In this document: positions 39,301 to 53,400 of the stretch, piece by piece | Numbering within the stretch: the stretch's first letter is position 1 | Layout of the letters: every line of letters starts with the position of its first letter | Assembly: GCA_033964015.1 (NCBI GenBank) | Contig: CM066913.1 | Coordinates: 33,369,577 to 33,433,576, forward strand | Reading direction: 5' to 3' | Length of the DNA: 64,000 bases | Source of the DNA: Scolanthus callimorphus | Lineage: Eukaryota; Cnidaria; Anthozoa; Actiniaria; Edwardsiidae | Program-made: the position numbers and the translations under genes | Notes under the pieces: generated by a model | Databases searched by the model: none | What the model saw: the letters and a program-made list of their open reading frames with translations, nothing else | What the model was told of the DNA's origin: nothing

Positions 39301-42300
39301 GGAACCTCTAAGATTTATATCTGTATCCTCTTTTTTAAAATCTGTTACCTTGTTGAGTGTGTACGTCATAGCCCGGATGTAAATCTTGAACTTTTGTGAC
39401 TTATCAAGTTCCACATTGTCAAAGGTCTTCTCTAGACCACGATACGTATCCCCCTTGCCCACTATCATCCATCTATCGGTGCCCATACTCGAAGCCGGTA
39501 GCTCTGCCGTGATGTAGTAATGAAGAATTTTCTCCTCGGCCGTGTGGTAGTCATAGAGATTTTTAGCCTTCGAGTCTGTAAGGTTATTGTTCCCTGACTT
39601 CTCTCTATAGACTATGATCTGGTACCAGCTAGACAATAACATGGTGATCAGCAAAAAGGCAACTCAAGCCATTATCCTTATCCTATTCAGTATCTGATAT
39701 TTTTTTATGTTATCGCTATGTCGAGAGACGATCACAGAAGTAATGATGTCCTTGTGGGTCAACACTAGGGCTGAAACATGTCAAGGGCATTCAGGGGCGT
39801 TTTGCGGGCACTACCGTCGTCCTTGTGGGAGTCCTTGTGGGCATTGAGGGCGTCTTGCATGTTCTGAAAAGGTTCTTTGAAGGGTCTTGAAATGGTTCTA
39901 AAAGGGGTTTGTAGGTGTTCTGAAAAGGGTTCTGTAGGATAGACTAGCCATCATTGTTTTACGAGGGACATTGATATTTATATTTTATAAATTGTGTGCG
40001 ATCTCGAATACTGTGAGATGGACACAGATAGTGTTTACATTTTCCTCTACTGTCCCCGAGAACAAAAGACTTGATCACTCCTCTCTTCTCTAGCGCACTA
40101 TATTTTCTTTTGCTTTTTATCTATTGTCTTGAGGAAGTAGGGGGTGGAGATGTCCTTCAATTTGTGTCTTGAAAAAAAGTAAGGGGTAAGGGGTAGCCCT
40201 CTATTGTATCCAAATATGGATTCTTGATTTGCAACGTTATTGCTCCGCACCGGGCTCCTTGCCGAATGTTAGCTCCTTCTCAATCGCATCCTCGCCCGCT
40301 CACCCGCAAAAAAAACTGCTTACTCGGTACGCCCTATACCACCAGGCACCAAATTGATGCGATAGTAGTCTCCTTTTATTTTAAGCGATGTTTTGCAGTA
40401 ATAGAACATATCACACTTCTAACAACATCGTTTTGCTTCAGCTGTTTGTGCTAGCATGCAAAACAACATCATTATAAAAAAACAATTGGCGAGCATTGTG
40501 ACGTTTTCGGGCTCTAGTGAACATTTGGTCTTACTTGATTGGTCCGTTAGTTTGGTTGGCAGTCCATAGCGTAATGTTAGTAGTCTTGCTAATACCACCA
40601 ACAAATGGAGGGAGAGGCACTGAAGAGAAAAAAGGGTTAGTCCTAGCAAGATATTATGGAAGTCTTTCTGTGATAACCGGAACTTCCAGCTGTAAATAAT
40701 ATAATAAGAATAATAACGCTATTTCCATGAGCTCATTGGCGCTTTACAACTTTTGAAGAGGAAAGAAAATATACGAAATAATAAAAAGAAAAAAAAATCA
40801 ATATTTACAGAAAATTTCTCGCTGAGGAAAGAAATGGCGAGAAAAAACCGTAATTTTCAAATTTGTAGCTCATAAATAAATATTGTGGGCTTTCTGTGTT
40901 GCGCGCCCCAAAAGTTGCCTGAAAAAGTCAGCCAATCACAAAAGTCTCCCCGACAGACGCTAAATATTTTAATACATAAGATTTACATCCAGTGGAGAGA
41001 AACAGCAGGTTGCACATCGGCCTAAAAGTATGCACAAAACCAGTTAGCTTTAAAAACACGTAAATTAATCTTAGAGACACATGATTGTAAAGCGCTGGCC
41101 AAGCGAAACGCAAGTTCACGCAAGTCGACGCAAGTTTTGCTACCTGCGTCGATGACTTGCGCTCGTTTGGCCACCAACTTGCGATGACATGCGCGGACTT
41201 GCGTCCACTTTGAACATGCTCAAATTTTCACGCAACTTGCGACAACTTGCGTTTCGTTTGGCCACCACATTGAAAGTGTACGCAAGTTGATGCAAGATTC
41301 CAATTTTCTTCGTTTTCCGAATTAACGAAATATTATGACCAAAATAACTCATGAAAATGTTGCACTTGTATTTCTAGCTGTTATTTACAAAAATGTGGGT
41401 GATATTTCCTCATTTCTTTCGTCTTTTTAACAAGAAATACCTCAGCTTGAGCGCGCGCTCTGTGTTTGAAAGTGGCGCGATCATGTCGTCATTACAAGCG
41501 CAAAGGCACCAAACACACCAAACACTCAACTTGCATCAAAACTTGCATCTCCTTTGGTCACCTCAACGCATGTCATTCGACTTGCGTGAACTTGCGTTTC
41601 GTTTGGCAAGGGCTTTACGATCTTTTTTGTGTTCCTCCTGCAGTGTATACCGGAAATGACGTTGCTAGTATAAAAACGGATATGACATTATGTAGTCCGT
41701 GGTACATGACGAGTAAACGTGACATTGTAAGATGATTTCTGTTATCTTGAATGGAGGGATAAAATAATGTGTTTTGTGATCAAGAGTCTGAAAAAAAAAT
41801 GTACTTACCCACTAATTGAGTTTGTTCCTTTGCGGAAGTCTTCTTGCTCGTCCCACAGTTTGTAGTTGAAGTGATATCAAAGAAATATTCCGTTCCTGGA
41901 ATCAGTCGGTCAAACACGTGGCTCCGCTGGCTCCACTTGGCTGTGTATTTACGTACGTCAGTACTAAAGGACGGCCAGTACGACTTGTTGCCTTTCAGTG
42001 CAATCTTACGAGCACAAGAAAATAGTGGATTCACATGGATTCACTTGCTTTTCGTATTAGTGGATTTCTAATGCGATGCTGATTGCTGCATAAATTGCCT
42101 TATGTGCCATATACCGCTTCTAGTGACACAAAACCATAACAGATAATTCTTATGGCCATACCAAGGGGGCAGAGGTTCTTTCGGCTGTTTGTTTCGGGAA
42201 GTGCGAGTGGGTCAAAAAAAAAATTTTAAACCCCAAAACATCCCCTAGTCATTTTGAGAAGTCCCAAAAAATCCCATAACCAAAATTACCCCCCTCCCCC

Positions 42301-45300
42301 CGCCCACCAACTCATTATGTATTTTATACCTTTTAAAGTTCGTCATAATGCATAATAAAGGAAAAGCAAAAAATCATAAAATACAAGTCACTTACTGTAA
42401 ATTGTCCTCCACTCCCTTTGAACCCTTGTGGTGGTTCCCATGCCACTTTGATTGATCTCTCAGATAATGTTTTTGACTTAAGCTCGGCCGGTGGACCCGG
42501 GGCTGCAAAAAGGCAGTTCTAATAATATTTTTTTAACAATAGTAGACCGGTCTCGTCTTCGCTTGATTAATCAACAAACAATGGAACATAAAATGTCTGA
42601 GCAACAAACATGTTTCTTTTATATCTCGAGGCAACCCCTAACGCCTGCGTGCAATCGGTGTCTTTTCAATGCTGCGATGACGTAGCAACGGATATAGCTA
42701 GGGCTATAGAACAATGAATGCCGGATTGCGAATTGCCACTTTGTTTTGGCAGAGCTGAGATGTTCATTAGGACTAACTCCACAGGTCACACAATATTTAG
42801 TGCGTTACTATGGTCCAATTATATTTCGATCATATATACGTACTTACGTGATGTCTGTAATGTTATTGGCCGCGTATACGGACCGGGTGTAGAAATACCA
42901 GTATACGCTCGTACTCGTAGGTTATAGATGCTACAGCTCTCCAGGCCATACAGTATAACATAGTGCGCCTGTGTCTTATAAGTGCTTGCTGTAAGCGCTT
43001 TTCTCTTCCGCACGCGCGATGTCCCGTTACTCGAGATCTTGACGTCAAGTTCATACTCTCTAATGATTCCGTTCAGTTGATGCTGAGGCACAGGGAGCCA
43101 TGAGATGTTGAACGTAGTCGAATTGATCTCGGTGAACTTCAAGGAATCCGGTGGAGCATCGGGGGCTGTGAAAAGAAATGATATCAACATCAGTTGCAAA
43201 GAGGCAATGGCAATGTCAATATTGTTAACCCACCGTCCTGGAGTGTCTGCTCTTCTTGTGATGGACTAAACGGACCAATGCACACTTGGTTCATGACAGA
43301 GATCCACACATCGTACACGGTGAACTTGCCCAGCCTATCGATTGTGAATCTCCTGGCGCTAGCGTCACTGACATTTTCATATTGTGCCACTCCCCCTTTC
43401 GGTTGATATTTGATCTGATATCCTTTCAAGTCACCATACAGTTTACGGTGATCTGAGAACTGAAGAAGTGTTCGCCAATTGTCAGACCATTTTACACAGG
43501 CCATAATTGAGAAGAATGTTGATGTAACAGAAATTGTAAAACAAACGAAGGAAGGAAGGAATTTACAGAAGGAAGGAACAGACCTACAAATAAACACAAA
43601 CAATCTAACAGACGATCATAAATACAATAGTAAAAGTAGAATATAATGCGGCAACAGTTTCCTGCGATCTGTACCCGGGGAGCACTCTCTATATTTAAGT
43701 GTAGTGGATATGCCGCCTAGGCCTCAAAACCCTGAGCCTATCCCAGACTATCCCCAAAATATGGTACTCCATTCCAGACCTTGTGCGAAAACAACACAGC
43801 CCACATTTTCAGCTGAACTTGCACTAGAACTACGCGCAATTGGATTGACTATTTTGTGTATGATGGCACTACCACAGTTGGCATAAATGCACCCCATATC
43901 GCCAGCATAAGGCAAGCATGACAGTCATAGCTGGCCAGCGGTCGCACGCATCAAAACACCCAGCTAATTCAAAATGGCGGAAACGGAGAAGAAGGTGAAA
44001 TGTACTTTTCAGAGGATTTACGTTCCTAATAGGAATCTTCCGGTCTTGCCAAAGGAAAAATATATATATCTGGTACTTCCAAAATGAAGAATACTCTCGA
44101 AGAATACGTGAAAAGAGAAAGAAAATGAATAATGGCAGAGGAAGTACACGAAGGGATGGCGAACTTGTGTGTTGTGTATTCACTAATAATTGCAAGCACT
44201 GACTTATAATTTCTGCGAGAATGGAAATGCAAGTTTATCAGATGACTCCGAATGCTACCAATTATTGGAAATTGAATCTTCAGTAGTTCACTGCTGTTTT
44301 AACCCTCACGCAATGAGCAAGACATTCTGTACTCTGGTTTCTGTGAAGACTCTTTCTTTTTATGAAAAAAAGAATCTTATCATTGTTGGGGGAAAAGAGT
44401 GACCTGGAACACACAGAACTGTAGCTTGGATAACAAATTGGAAAAGACCATGATCCCTCTGCTTTTCTGGTAAAACTTTAATCACTAACAGGGGAAAAGA
44501 GTAACCTGGAACACACAGAACTGTAGCGCTTGGATAACAAATTGGAAAAGATCATGATACCTCTTCTTTTTCTGGTAAAACTTATCACTAACAGAGGAAA
44601 AGAGTAACCTGGAACACACAGAACTGTAGCACTTGGATAACAAATTTGAAAAGACCATGATACCTGGTAAAACTAACATTGGTACAGTGTTTTACATAAC
44701 CTAAATGACTACTAGATGTTTCTGGTATCATTTTTATGGAACATGATTAAATTACCTCTATGAACAACTCAAACATAGCTGCATGTTGTGATATCAGTCT
44801 CTGAACTAAGGGGATAACTCTGTAGGCATGTATCAGGACTGCCTGCACAAAAGTCTAGACGCTACTAGAAAATGTTTTTCACAAACACACTGCTGCCACC
44901 AGTCAGTATTTGCTCTAGAATTTGCAATACAGGAAACATCGACATGCATGTCAAATGCAACTTATTTTGATTATAAATTTAACTACTTTAACAAATTTTT
45001 GTGTGCAGCTGCATACTTTGCGTGTTGATAGCTACGCCCCTGCCTGTCAGTTGCACAAGGTGGTACTGTGAAAACAAGCCTAACGTGTGATAGCTGAATA
45101 ATTTAGACATGCTTTCAGTGAAACAAGAGGAAGGCTAATTCCTAAACAACATGGGGGTAATAATATACACAAAAACTGACATGAAGCTTAAGAAATCAAA
45201 GTCAAAACATTTTATAACTGACAACCCATACAAAGCACAGGGTACAAATAATCAGATAAATGGATTGAGAGGCCTGCTTAAAAGTAGAGCATCATTCAGT

Positions 45301-47429
45301 TCAATTTCATGGTTTTTTTTGTATCTTTTATCAGCTTTTGTCTTAGACAAAATTTGCTTTGGTGACAATTTTTTCTTTGGTTACCTAAGTGTTCATTAAA
45401 TGTAAATAATGTACAGAATGATGATATCAGTGATGTCATTGTTACACTCCCCTTAAATGTTGTCTAACTTTGGTTTGTCCAAATTTGGTTTCCTTCCTGA
45501 GATATAAATTTATAAAAATTGAGCTTGATGGCTATTTGGATGTTTTTAAAAATTAAAAATTAAAAATTCACAAGCATCTGTCACCACATGTAATTTGCAT
45601 AGGGTATTTTTAGGCTGAGAGTTGAAATTGAATAAAAGTTGATTTTTTATAGCAAAAATATTAATTGTGAATATTGATAACTTGTTATTAATATAAATCT
45701 AGACCAGAGGAAACGGGGTCTGGCAGTCTCAATATGTATGTCCGGATGTCACGTGACTCAAGCGATATTACTGACGTCAGGCTAAATATATTAATTGCAA
45801 CCTTTGTACACTCGAACATACAATATTTCCATGCCGCGCAGCGCGGTTGTCGCTGCCGCGGGGCAGCACCATATAAACTGAGCTATTTCCCCACCCACCA
45901 CACCACGAAGCAGTCTTGATTTTGTTAATTGTTTGTACTGATAGTTTTGTGATATTGTTAGTTAGGGATATTTCTTGTTTAGAAACCTGTGTACGTTTTA
46001 TTGTATTATTATCTGAATCTATTGTAATATGTTTAAATGAATAATAAAGACTGCTGGATCCCAGTTCCTGAGTATGTTTGTAGGGTTTAGAATCAGCAGA
46101 GCTCCATGGGCAACTGGCTTATAAGAGGTGGGAATAATTTACAAGCTTCTATGTCAACGGTTACAAGCTAACTCTAAAATTAATCACAGATGCTACAATA
46201 CAGAATGTACATATCAGCAGTTAAGTGTTACTTTCTAACCACTTGCCACCATGTAAGTCTATGACAGTGAACTGTTGTGTCACTCTGTAACAGGGTCCAA
46301 ACTTAAGTATTAAAAAGAGGAATTGTAGTCACCAACTGAATACCATTCTACAAAAGTTTATCCAACATACTGACATTTTTAGTCGAACAGTGAGAATGTT
46401 GGTCACTTTTGCGGCACATACAGTTGTGATTTGAAGCCCCTCCCAAGGAAAACAGGTTTCTAGTTCCAAGAAGAAGACAAGAATGAAAATAAATTATAGC
46501 TTTTCAGTGAAAAATAACACAAAATATTACACCCAAAAAAAATCAAGGAAATCTCCAGACAATTCTGATTGCAGAAAAAGCTTCTCTTTATTCACATATA
46601 GAAGGAGTATGTCAGTGACATACTAGCTGCCCTCAATTAAGTCCAGGTAGTCGTGAACATGAAAGGTTTTCTTACCATCAATGCTGAAAATTTTCTTGAT
46701 TTTGCAAATTCATAACAAGAAAGTAAAAGCACTATCATTGGGCTGTTCCAAAAAAATAGCCGTACACATCTATTGAATAAAGATTTGTGTGATTTCTAAG
46801 TATCTAAGGAAATAAGAATGAGCTGTTCTTATGATTTCTGCCCCCCCCCCCCCCCTAACGAGGAAAAATGCTCTATCCGTGTAAAAGTTCTAGGCTTCTG
46901 CACAACCCCTGTGGATATTTGAAGCAACTTTTGTGTAAATATCACATTCTCTTGTGTCCCCTGTGGAAATTCCAAAGTTGCAAAGGAATACCCTGTTGAA
47001 ATTGGAGGTGGGCAAAAAGAAAGTCCCTGTGGAAATTTAAGGGTCAAAAACAATGACCCTTGCTGAAATTCCAGGGTGAAACGCAGATCCCTATGCCCAG
47101 GGGGGGGGGGGGGGGGGGGGGGGGGAACTCCCCAATATTTTAGACGGGGGTGCTCGTCGGGAAAATTGATTTTGACCCTAAGGGATAGCAAAATGGGTGT
47201 GGCCAACAGCAAATTTACCCCCTAAAAGATAGCAAATTTGGCAGGTCAAAACAAATAAAAGCTTTGTAAATATTGGTTCTGGTGTCAGTAGCAATATATT
47301 TCTGGGCAAGGATTGATCTGAGACTCCCCTAAGGGATAGGGCTGATTTTAAACACCCCTAAGAGATAGCAAGACCTGTCAATTTTATACACTAAGGGATA
47401 GGACAAGCACCCCCATATGAAAATATGGG

Positions 47430-47463
<34 letters not shown>

Positions 47464-50400
47464 AGGTTCCTCGATAGGGGGTAACACATCTAAAATGGAA
47501 CAGCCCATTCTGAAAACAAAACAAAAACAGGACAGGAAGATGACCTTCCCCAGCAGGTGACTGGAAACAAAACAAAAGTAATTTTGCCATTGATTTACTG
47601 CTGGGCAATCAATATTTAAGATATTTCCTTGACCTGGTTTTACTACATTCTTCCACCAATTTTCCACTTTCTGACTTTCTATTCATTGCCATTGATTTCT
47701 AGATTGCTGGCATTAAAAAGGTTAATAAGCTGCAATGCATTAGAATGAGAATCGCCGACTGATTCTAAAAAAGCTGATTGCACGTACAGAGCAATAATAT
47801 CACCTGAAAAATGCGCACTTCTCTATAATTTGAAGAAATATTACCAAAGCAATGAAGATTATACGTCAAACCTTATTATTTCTCCATAAGAATCGTCCTT
47901 GTTTTGTCCAAACTATGCTTTGTTGTGATTCCAGAGCTCGCATAGAGTCACGCTTCCTTCCCAAACAAAGCAACGATATTGCGTACGTTTCGAAGCGACG
48001 AGTGGCAACGCAATGCCCACGAAAAATGAAAATGTGCTCTCATGGAAGCTGAATTCAAAAAACTAAAAAGAACAACTTTTAGAGAGTTCATTGCACTTTG
48101 TATTCATCGTTCTGTTTACATTCCATCAGGTGAAACAAAAAAGTTATTTGAAGCCAAAAATAGGCATGAATTTGAAGCCGAATAGCTAAATGCGATTTCC
48201 ACACGGCAGGTGTAAAGTACAGGTCACAGGTCACAGGTCGCAGGTTACAGGTCGCAGGTCGCAGGTCACAGGTCACAGGCCACAGGTCGCAGGTCACAGG
48301 TCGCAGGTCACAGGTCACAGGTCACAGGTCGCAGGTCACAGGTCGCAGGTCACAGGTCGCAGGTCACAGGTATTTTTAAGAAAGTAGATTGACTTTTATA
48401 AAAAATAACACCCCTCTCTACATCCTGTTCTCTTTCAAATGCGATGTTTAGTACAATAATGCGCATTATTGATTGTGGGCGACTGCAGGGAGCCCCCGAG
48501 ACTTATCTCGACAGGGCTTCTGATCACAGGTCATATTTTAGTACTCATATAAAAATACAAATGAACTTGTCTTTGTACTTTTGCTCGAAGATAGTTTTGC
48601 TAATTATCCATAAAATTCGCAATGCTGTATCGCCACGTACTTTTGGCAATTGGTTGCCATTCATTTTTACGCACTACTATCTACAAATATCGTTTGTAAG
48701 ACGGTGTTCGTTTGTAAGATTTTTTGAAACATTGAGCATTGAACTGAGTGCGTTGAAGAACAACATGTTATGTTGTTAACATTACAGATTATACAGTCGA
48801 AGCTCTCTGTGCAACCGCTCTCGTAAGCGACCAGCTCCCATAACAGGGTCCTGAAGGGGTAAAACGGGAGCCGGGACTCGCCTTTTTTTAGGCCGGGAAA
48901 ACGGGATTTGGGTTACCGGGAACAGGATTTGTCTACCGGGAATGGGAATCAAGGTGCTTCAATGGGAACGACATTTTTCAAATCTCTCCTTGTATATCCT
49001 AATAAAAAGTCGTCAATTTATACCATTTTTCGCATTGTAAGACTGTTATCCTAACAGCAGGCTACTTGAAAATAGAATTTTACTTCTCGCCCCTTCTAAA
49101 TTAAAGCCCTCGTTTTGCTTTTTTTGGTCCCTCGGAATCTGCGAGTATTTGGTCAACGGTTTGATGACTTAGCATAGGCATTTTCAAAACGGTGGAACCA
49201 CTTTTTGAATAGAATCGTATGATATATCTCTTGTATCAAAATTATCATACGAGATATACGGGCAGAGGATCATTTCATTTTGGGGTGGGCGAAAGGGGGG
49301 AACTCTCGAAACCTGAAGCCCTGGAAGGGGGGATTATTCCAGCAATTTCTATATCTTTTGCATTTTTGTAATTAGTTCTCTTCTTTCACAACGTTAAACA
49401 TTTCGCATAAGGAAGAAACATAATATTGCGTTTAGATCTCCCGCAAACAAAGACAATATGCTTGTGCCGTTTAAATGGAATGCCCGTTACAAGAACATTT
49501 GTATCTTAGCGAGGAAAAACAAACTCCCCGCGAAAAGCCCTCCAGTGATAGGCCTGGCAGGCATATGTCAATTTCGTATTCGTTGTTGAAAAATGTTATA
49601 TTGTCACTATATTTCAGATTACACCAAGAACAAGTCAAGAAAATGCCATCTAGACTGGCCAGTATATGTTTATTTGGTGTTCGTTTGTAAGATTTTTTTG
49701 AAACATTGAACATTGAACTGAGTGCGTTGAAGAACAACATGTTATGTTGTTAACATTACAGATTATACTAAAAGACAATGCCATCTTGGCTTCATTTGGT
49801 AAGTCAATTTCGTATTCGTTTGTAAAATTTTTTGAAACACTGAACTGAGTGCGTTTGTTGAAGAAAAACATGTTATATTTTGGTAAGTGAACTGGTACTG
49901 TAAATACCCGCGTATAAGAACCTATAATTTTAGAAATTAAATTTAATTAGGAAACATGTGTTTTTACACATGGATAATTCTAGCCTTACAGGTTCTTCAA
50001 ATTCAGGTTCTTATATGCGAGTTTTTACTGTATTCGTTTGTACTGAACTGAGTTAGTTATACATTTACATAAGATGGACGATGCGACGACAGCAGAAATT
50101 TTGAGGTCCTTGACATTTGTGTATCCATGTTTATCTGGAATAAAAATAGTTCTTCCCTTTATTGATGTAGTCTTATTTTGTATTTATGTATTATTACAAT
50201 CCTCATTAAATGCACCGTGTGTCTAATTATCCTGCCTAGTGAGCCACTCTTTTGTTGTTGTTTTCAGTCGATACCAGACCATGAATTACGTGTAGACATC
50301 TTGAAATAGTCTTCTTAAAACAAAGTTTTATTACTCTTTTACCGAATTCAATCAGAAATATTGCAATACATTCCCTAAATCAGCCGATGGAAATGGATGC

Positions 50401-53400
50401 TTTCTGTCTCGGTATGTTGCTAGGCTGACAACATGTAGATATTTGTAGATATTAAAGCGTAAAAATGAATGACAACCAATTGCCAAAAGTATGTGGCGAT
50501 ACAGCATTGCGAATTTTATGGCTAATTAGCAAAACGATCTTCGAGCAAAAGTACAAAGACAAGTTCATTTGTATTTTTATATGGGTACTAAAAATATGAC
50601 CTGTGATCCGAAGCCCTGTCGAGATAAGTCTTGTGGGCTCCCTGCAGTCGCCCACAATCAACAATGCGCATTATTGTAATAAACATCGCATTTGAAAAAG
50701 AACAGGATGTGAGGGGTGTTATTTTTTATAAAAGTCAATTTACTTTCTTAAAAATACCTGTGACCTGCGACCTGTGACCTGTGACCTGCGACCTGCGACC
50801 TGTGACCTGTGACCTGCGACCTGTGACCTGTGACCTGTACTTTACACCTGCCGATTTCCACCATGGGGCACAATGGAGCGACATTTTGTTGTCACGTGAC
50901 ACGGTCTGGCGGGCTTGATTCAAATTCGCGCTCTGTTGCCTCCGGTCAATTACAAAGAAAAATGGCGTAAACCAGGCTATGCGCGTAACTTATCCTTTCA
51001 GTACGGCCCGTAATATTGTCAATGACAAAAATCTAAAGGGTGGAAATGCTTAATCAAAGATGAAACTGTGTATTTAGCTTTGCGAAGACCTCTTTACTTG
51101 TGATTTTCAACTAGGGTTTTGGGTTTGAAGTTTGGGTAAATTCTGCTTAAAAACATGGGGATTTTGCACAAACCACGAATTCGCGGCCTTGTTTTGCTCA
51201 GATACTTAGCATTTTGATAAAACTAAAGGGTGGAATTTGTTCTATGGGTATCAGCCTATAATCCTACCAATTTTTGTGCTATATGTTTAAGTATTTCTGC
51301 TAGGAAATTGGGCATGAAATTTCGCAGCCTTGCAGTTACGAAGCCATTGCTCAAAATTAGAATATTAATTAGGAATCGTATCTCCCGCGGCACCACTGAT
51401 AGACTCCAAGCTCCGCCTCCAAGAAACCACTTGGGAATCCTACAACGATTGGCGAGGAAGCCATAGAACCATTTTGGTTGATTTTATAATCAATTCGACC
51501 CGCTGAGCAACCGAATCCAGCATTTTGGTTTGATTTACGGCTAAATCGATGAAATACCGGTACTTGCCTGTGCTCCATGCGCGATTTTTTTGAGTTTCAC
51601 TCAATAAAATTACAATGTTTATACAATCAACAGAACATTACATGGTCGCGTGGATACACTAGTTTTAAAATCTTCTCATGAGAAATTTATCTTACTAGTA
51701 TCTTCGCGCTGCCACTCTATTTCCCAAACAAAACCCGATTCGCAAATCAAAACAACTACGCGAAATATCAGACGCGCGAGTAACTTTTCTAGCTAATAAA
51801 AGACTGAGAGAAAGCCCGGCAGAAAGAAACATCTGAAAACGCTTATAAAATTGACGGAAGACAAAATGCGGCTTTGGTACTCGGAAGTGTAAACCATGAA
51901 CAAATAAAACGCTAAACACAACTAGACTAAAGTAAAAAAGGATCGATCTCGTCTCAACAGTAGAGGCTATTTCAACTGCCCTTTAAAGCACGAGAGCAGA
52001 AGTCAAGACTACAAAAACATTTATACGCTAAGGGAATAGTAAGTCCCACAAGTCTTGATTGACAGCAGTGAATTTTCTTGAGCGCCAGCCTAGAGCCAAT
52101 CACTAGCGCTTTCCTTTTATGCAGCGGCGGGCGCACTCAAGCATGCGAAAAATGTTTTCATCGCATCTCATTATCTCCTTGTGAGTAATCTGTCGCTTGA
52201 ACAATAGGCTTTCTGCGACCTGTGACCTGTGACCTGTACTTTACACCTGCCGATTTCCACAATATTCACCATTTCAACATTGCCGAAAGACTTGGTGGTT
52301 ACTGCAAAAGCTAGTCATATTTGGTATCAAAATCTTCCTCTCTTCTTCCTCTGTCGAGTCCGCCATTTTGCAAATCTCTGTGAGGCTCGAGAGGTCTTCT
52401 GGGAAGTTCTAAAAATAGTTGTCAATCGATCCTTTTGATTAGGGCCCAGTTTCCCCATTTAAGCGCGCGTCCTTCGGGAAAAGCCGTCACAAAACGTGCT
52501 GTCGATTTCGGGTGCATTTGTGCCAAGCGTGTACTCTGTTTTAAGCAAATTTGTGCTGTCACGCATTACAGTCAGTTATGTAGGAGCTGCTCGTAAGATC
52601 GAACGATATTGGTTTGATGCACCTCATTGTTCTATTGTATTTTCGTTCTATTCTTGTGTTTCCATTGTTTTTCACTGAGGTGCATCAATCATATAGGGTA
52701 AGGTCTTCCGATGGGTTCTACATGACCCATTACAGTGACATAATAGCGTTATTTGTTTGATTTTATATTTAGCAGAAAGATATGTTTGTAAACGCCTTTA
52801 AAACCATTCCTTCTTTACCACAATGTAAGAGTGTTTGAATGAATTTGTAAGAGTATCAGAAGTTTGTCGGACACCTTTACGGTTATACTGCCGTCTAGGG
52901 TCGAGATTGTCCTGCAGGCGGAACAATATTCACTCTGTTTTATCGGCCTTTAATTTAAATACCCTACCCCACACCTAGTTAGATACCACACCTCAGACTG
53001 AATAGTACCCTATCAAATACCCTTCTCATAAAAATCAGTCAAGACCCCAGAGTTAGAGAACCATACCCTATCGGGCGGCACATACCCGTTATCTTACTGA
53101 GTGAGTGGTAAATACCTTCCAGATCACAGCAACAGAAGTCGAGGAATCAGCCTCCACCTTTGACAATACAGGTATTGCTTCAGGACCTACAAATGTAGAA
53201 AAAGTTGCTATGAAGGTTCGTTTTCTATATGACTCGTGCCATATTGTGTTACAAGCGGTACGCTGTTTACAACTAGCTGTTAGTGGTTGCTGCCATTCAA
53301 ACTTGCATTGCTAGCCTTTGATAAAACTCGAACCCCAAGAAATAGTCTATGAGCAATAACACACAGAACGTAAATGACCTGCAAACTTCTATCTTCGCAG

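Noticed and set aside
39139..39345. LINE-like tail as part of the receptor protein
   Set aside because: A mini-exon at 38474-38435 joins the donor at 39349 to the transmembrane exon in exact phase, so the tail is intron in the main transcript.
45710..46060. Possible solo LTR or SINE
   Set aside because: AATAAA and a short CG-rich block are suggestive, but there is no second copy, target duplication or internal promoter that I can verify.
46829..47667. ORFs with long Pro or Gly runs
   Set aside because: They are translations of the G and C homopolymers in the element at 46739-47508.
48088..48387. ORFs with repeating GHRSQVT or CDLRPVT
   Set aside because: They are translations of the AGGTCAC heptamer array.
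53105..53314. Plus-strand ORF of 69 codons
   Set aside because: It is the antisense of the real 71-nt FN3-4 exon at 53186-53116, which fits by phase and splice sites on the minus strand.
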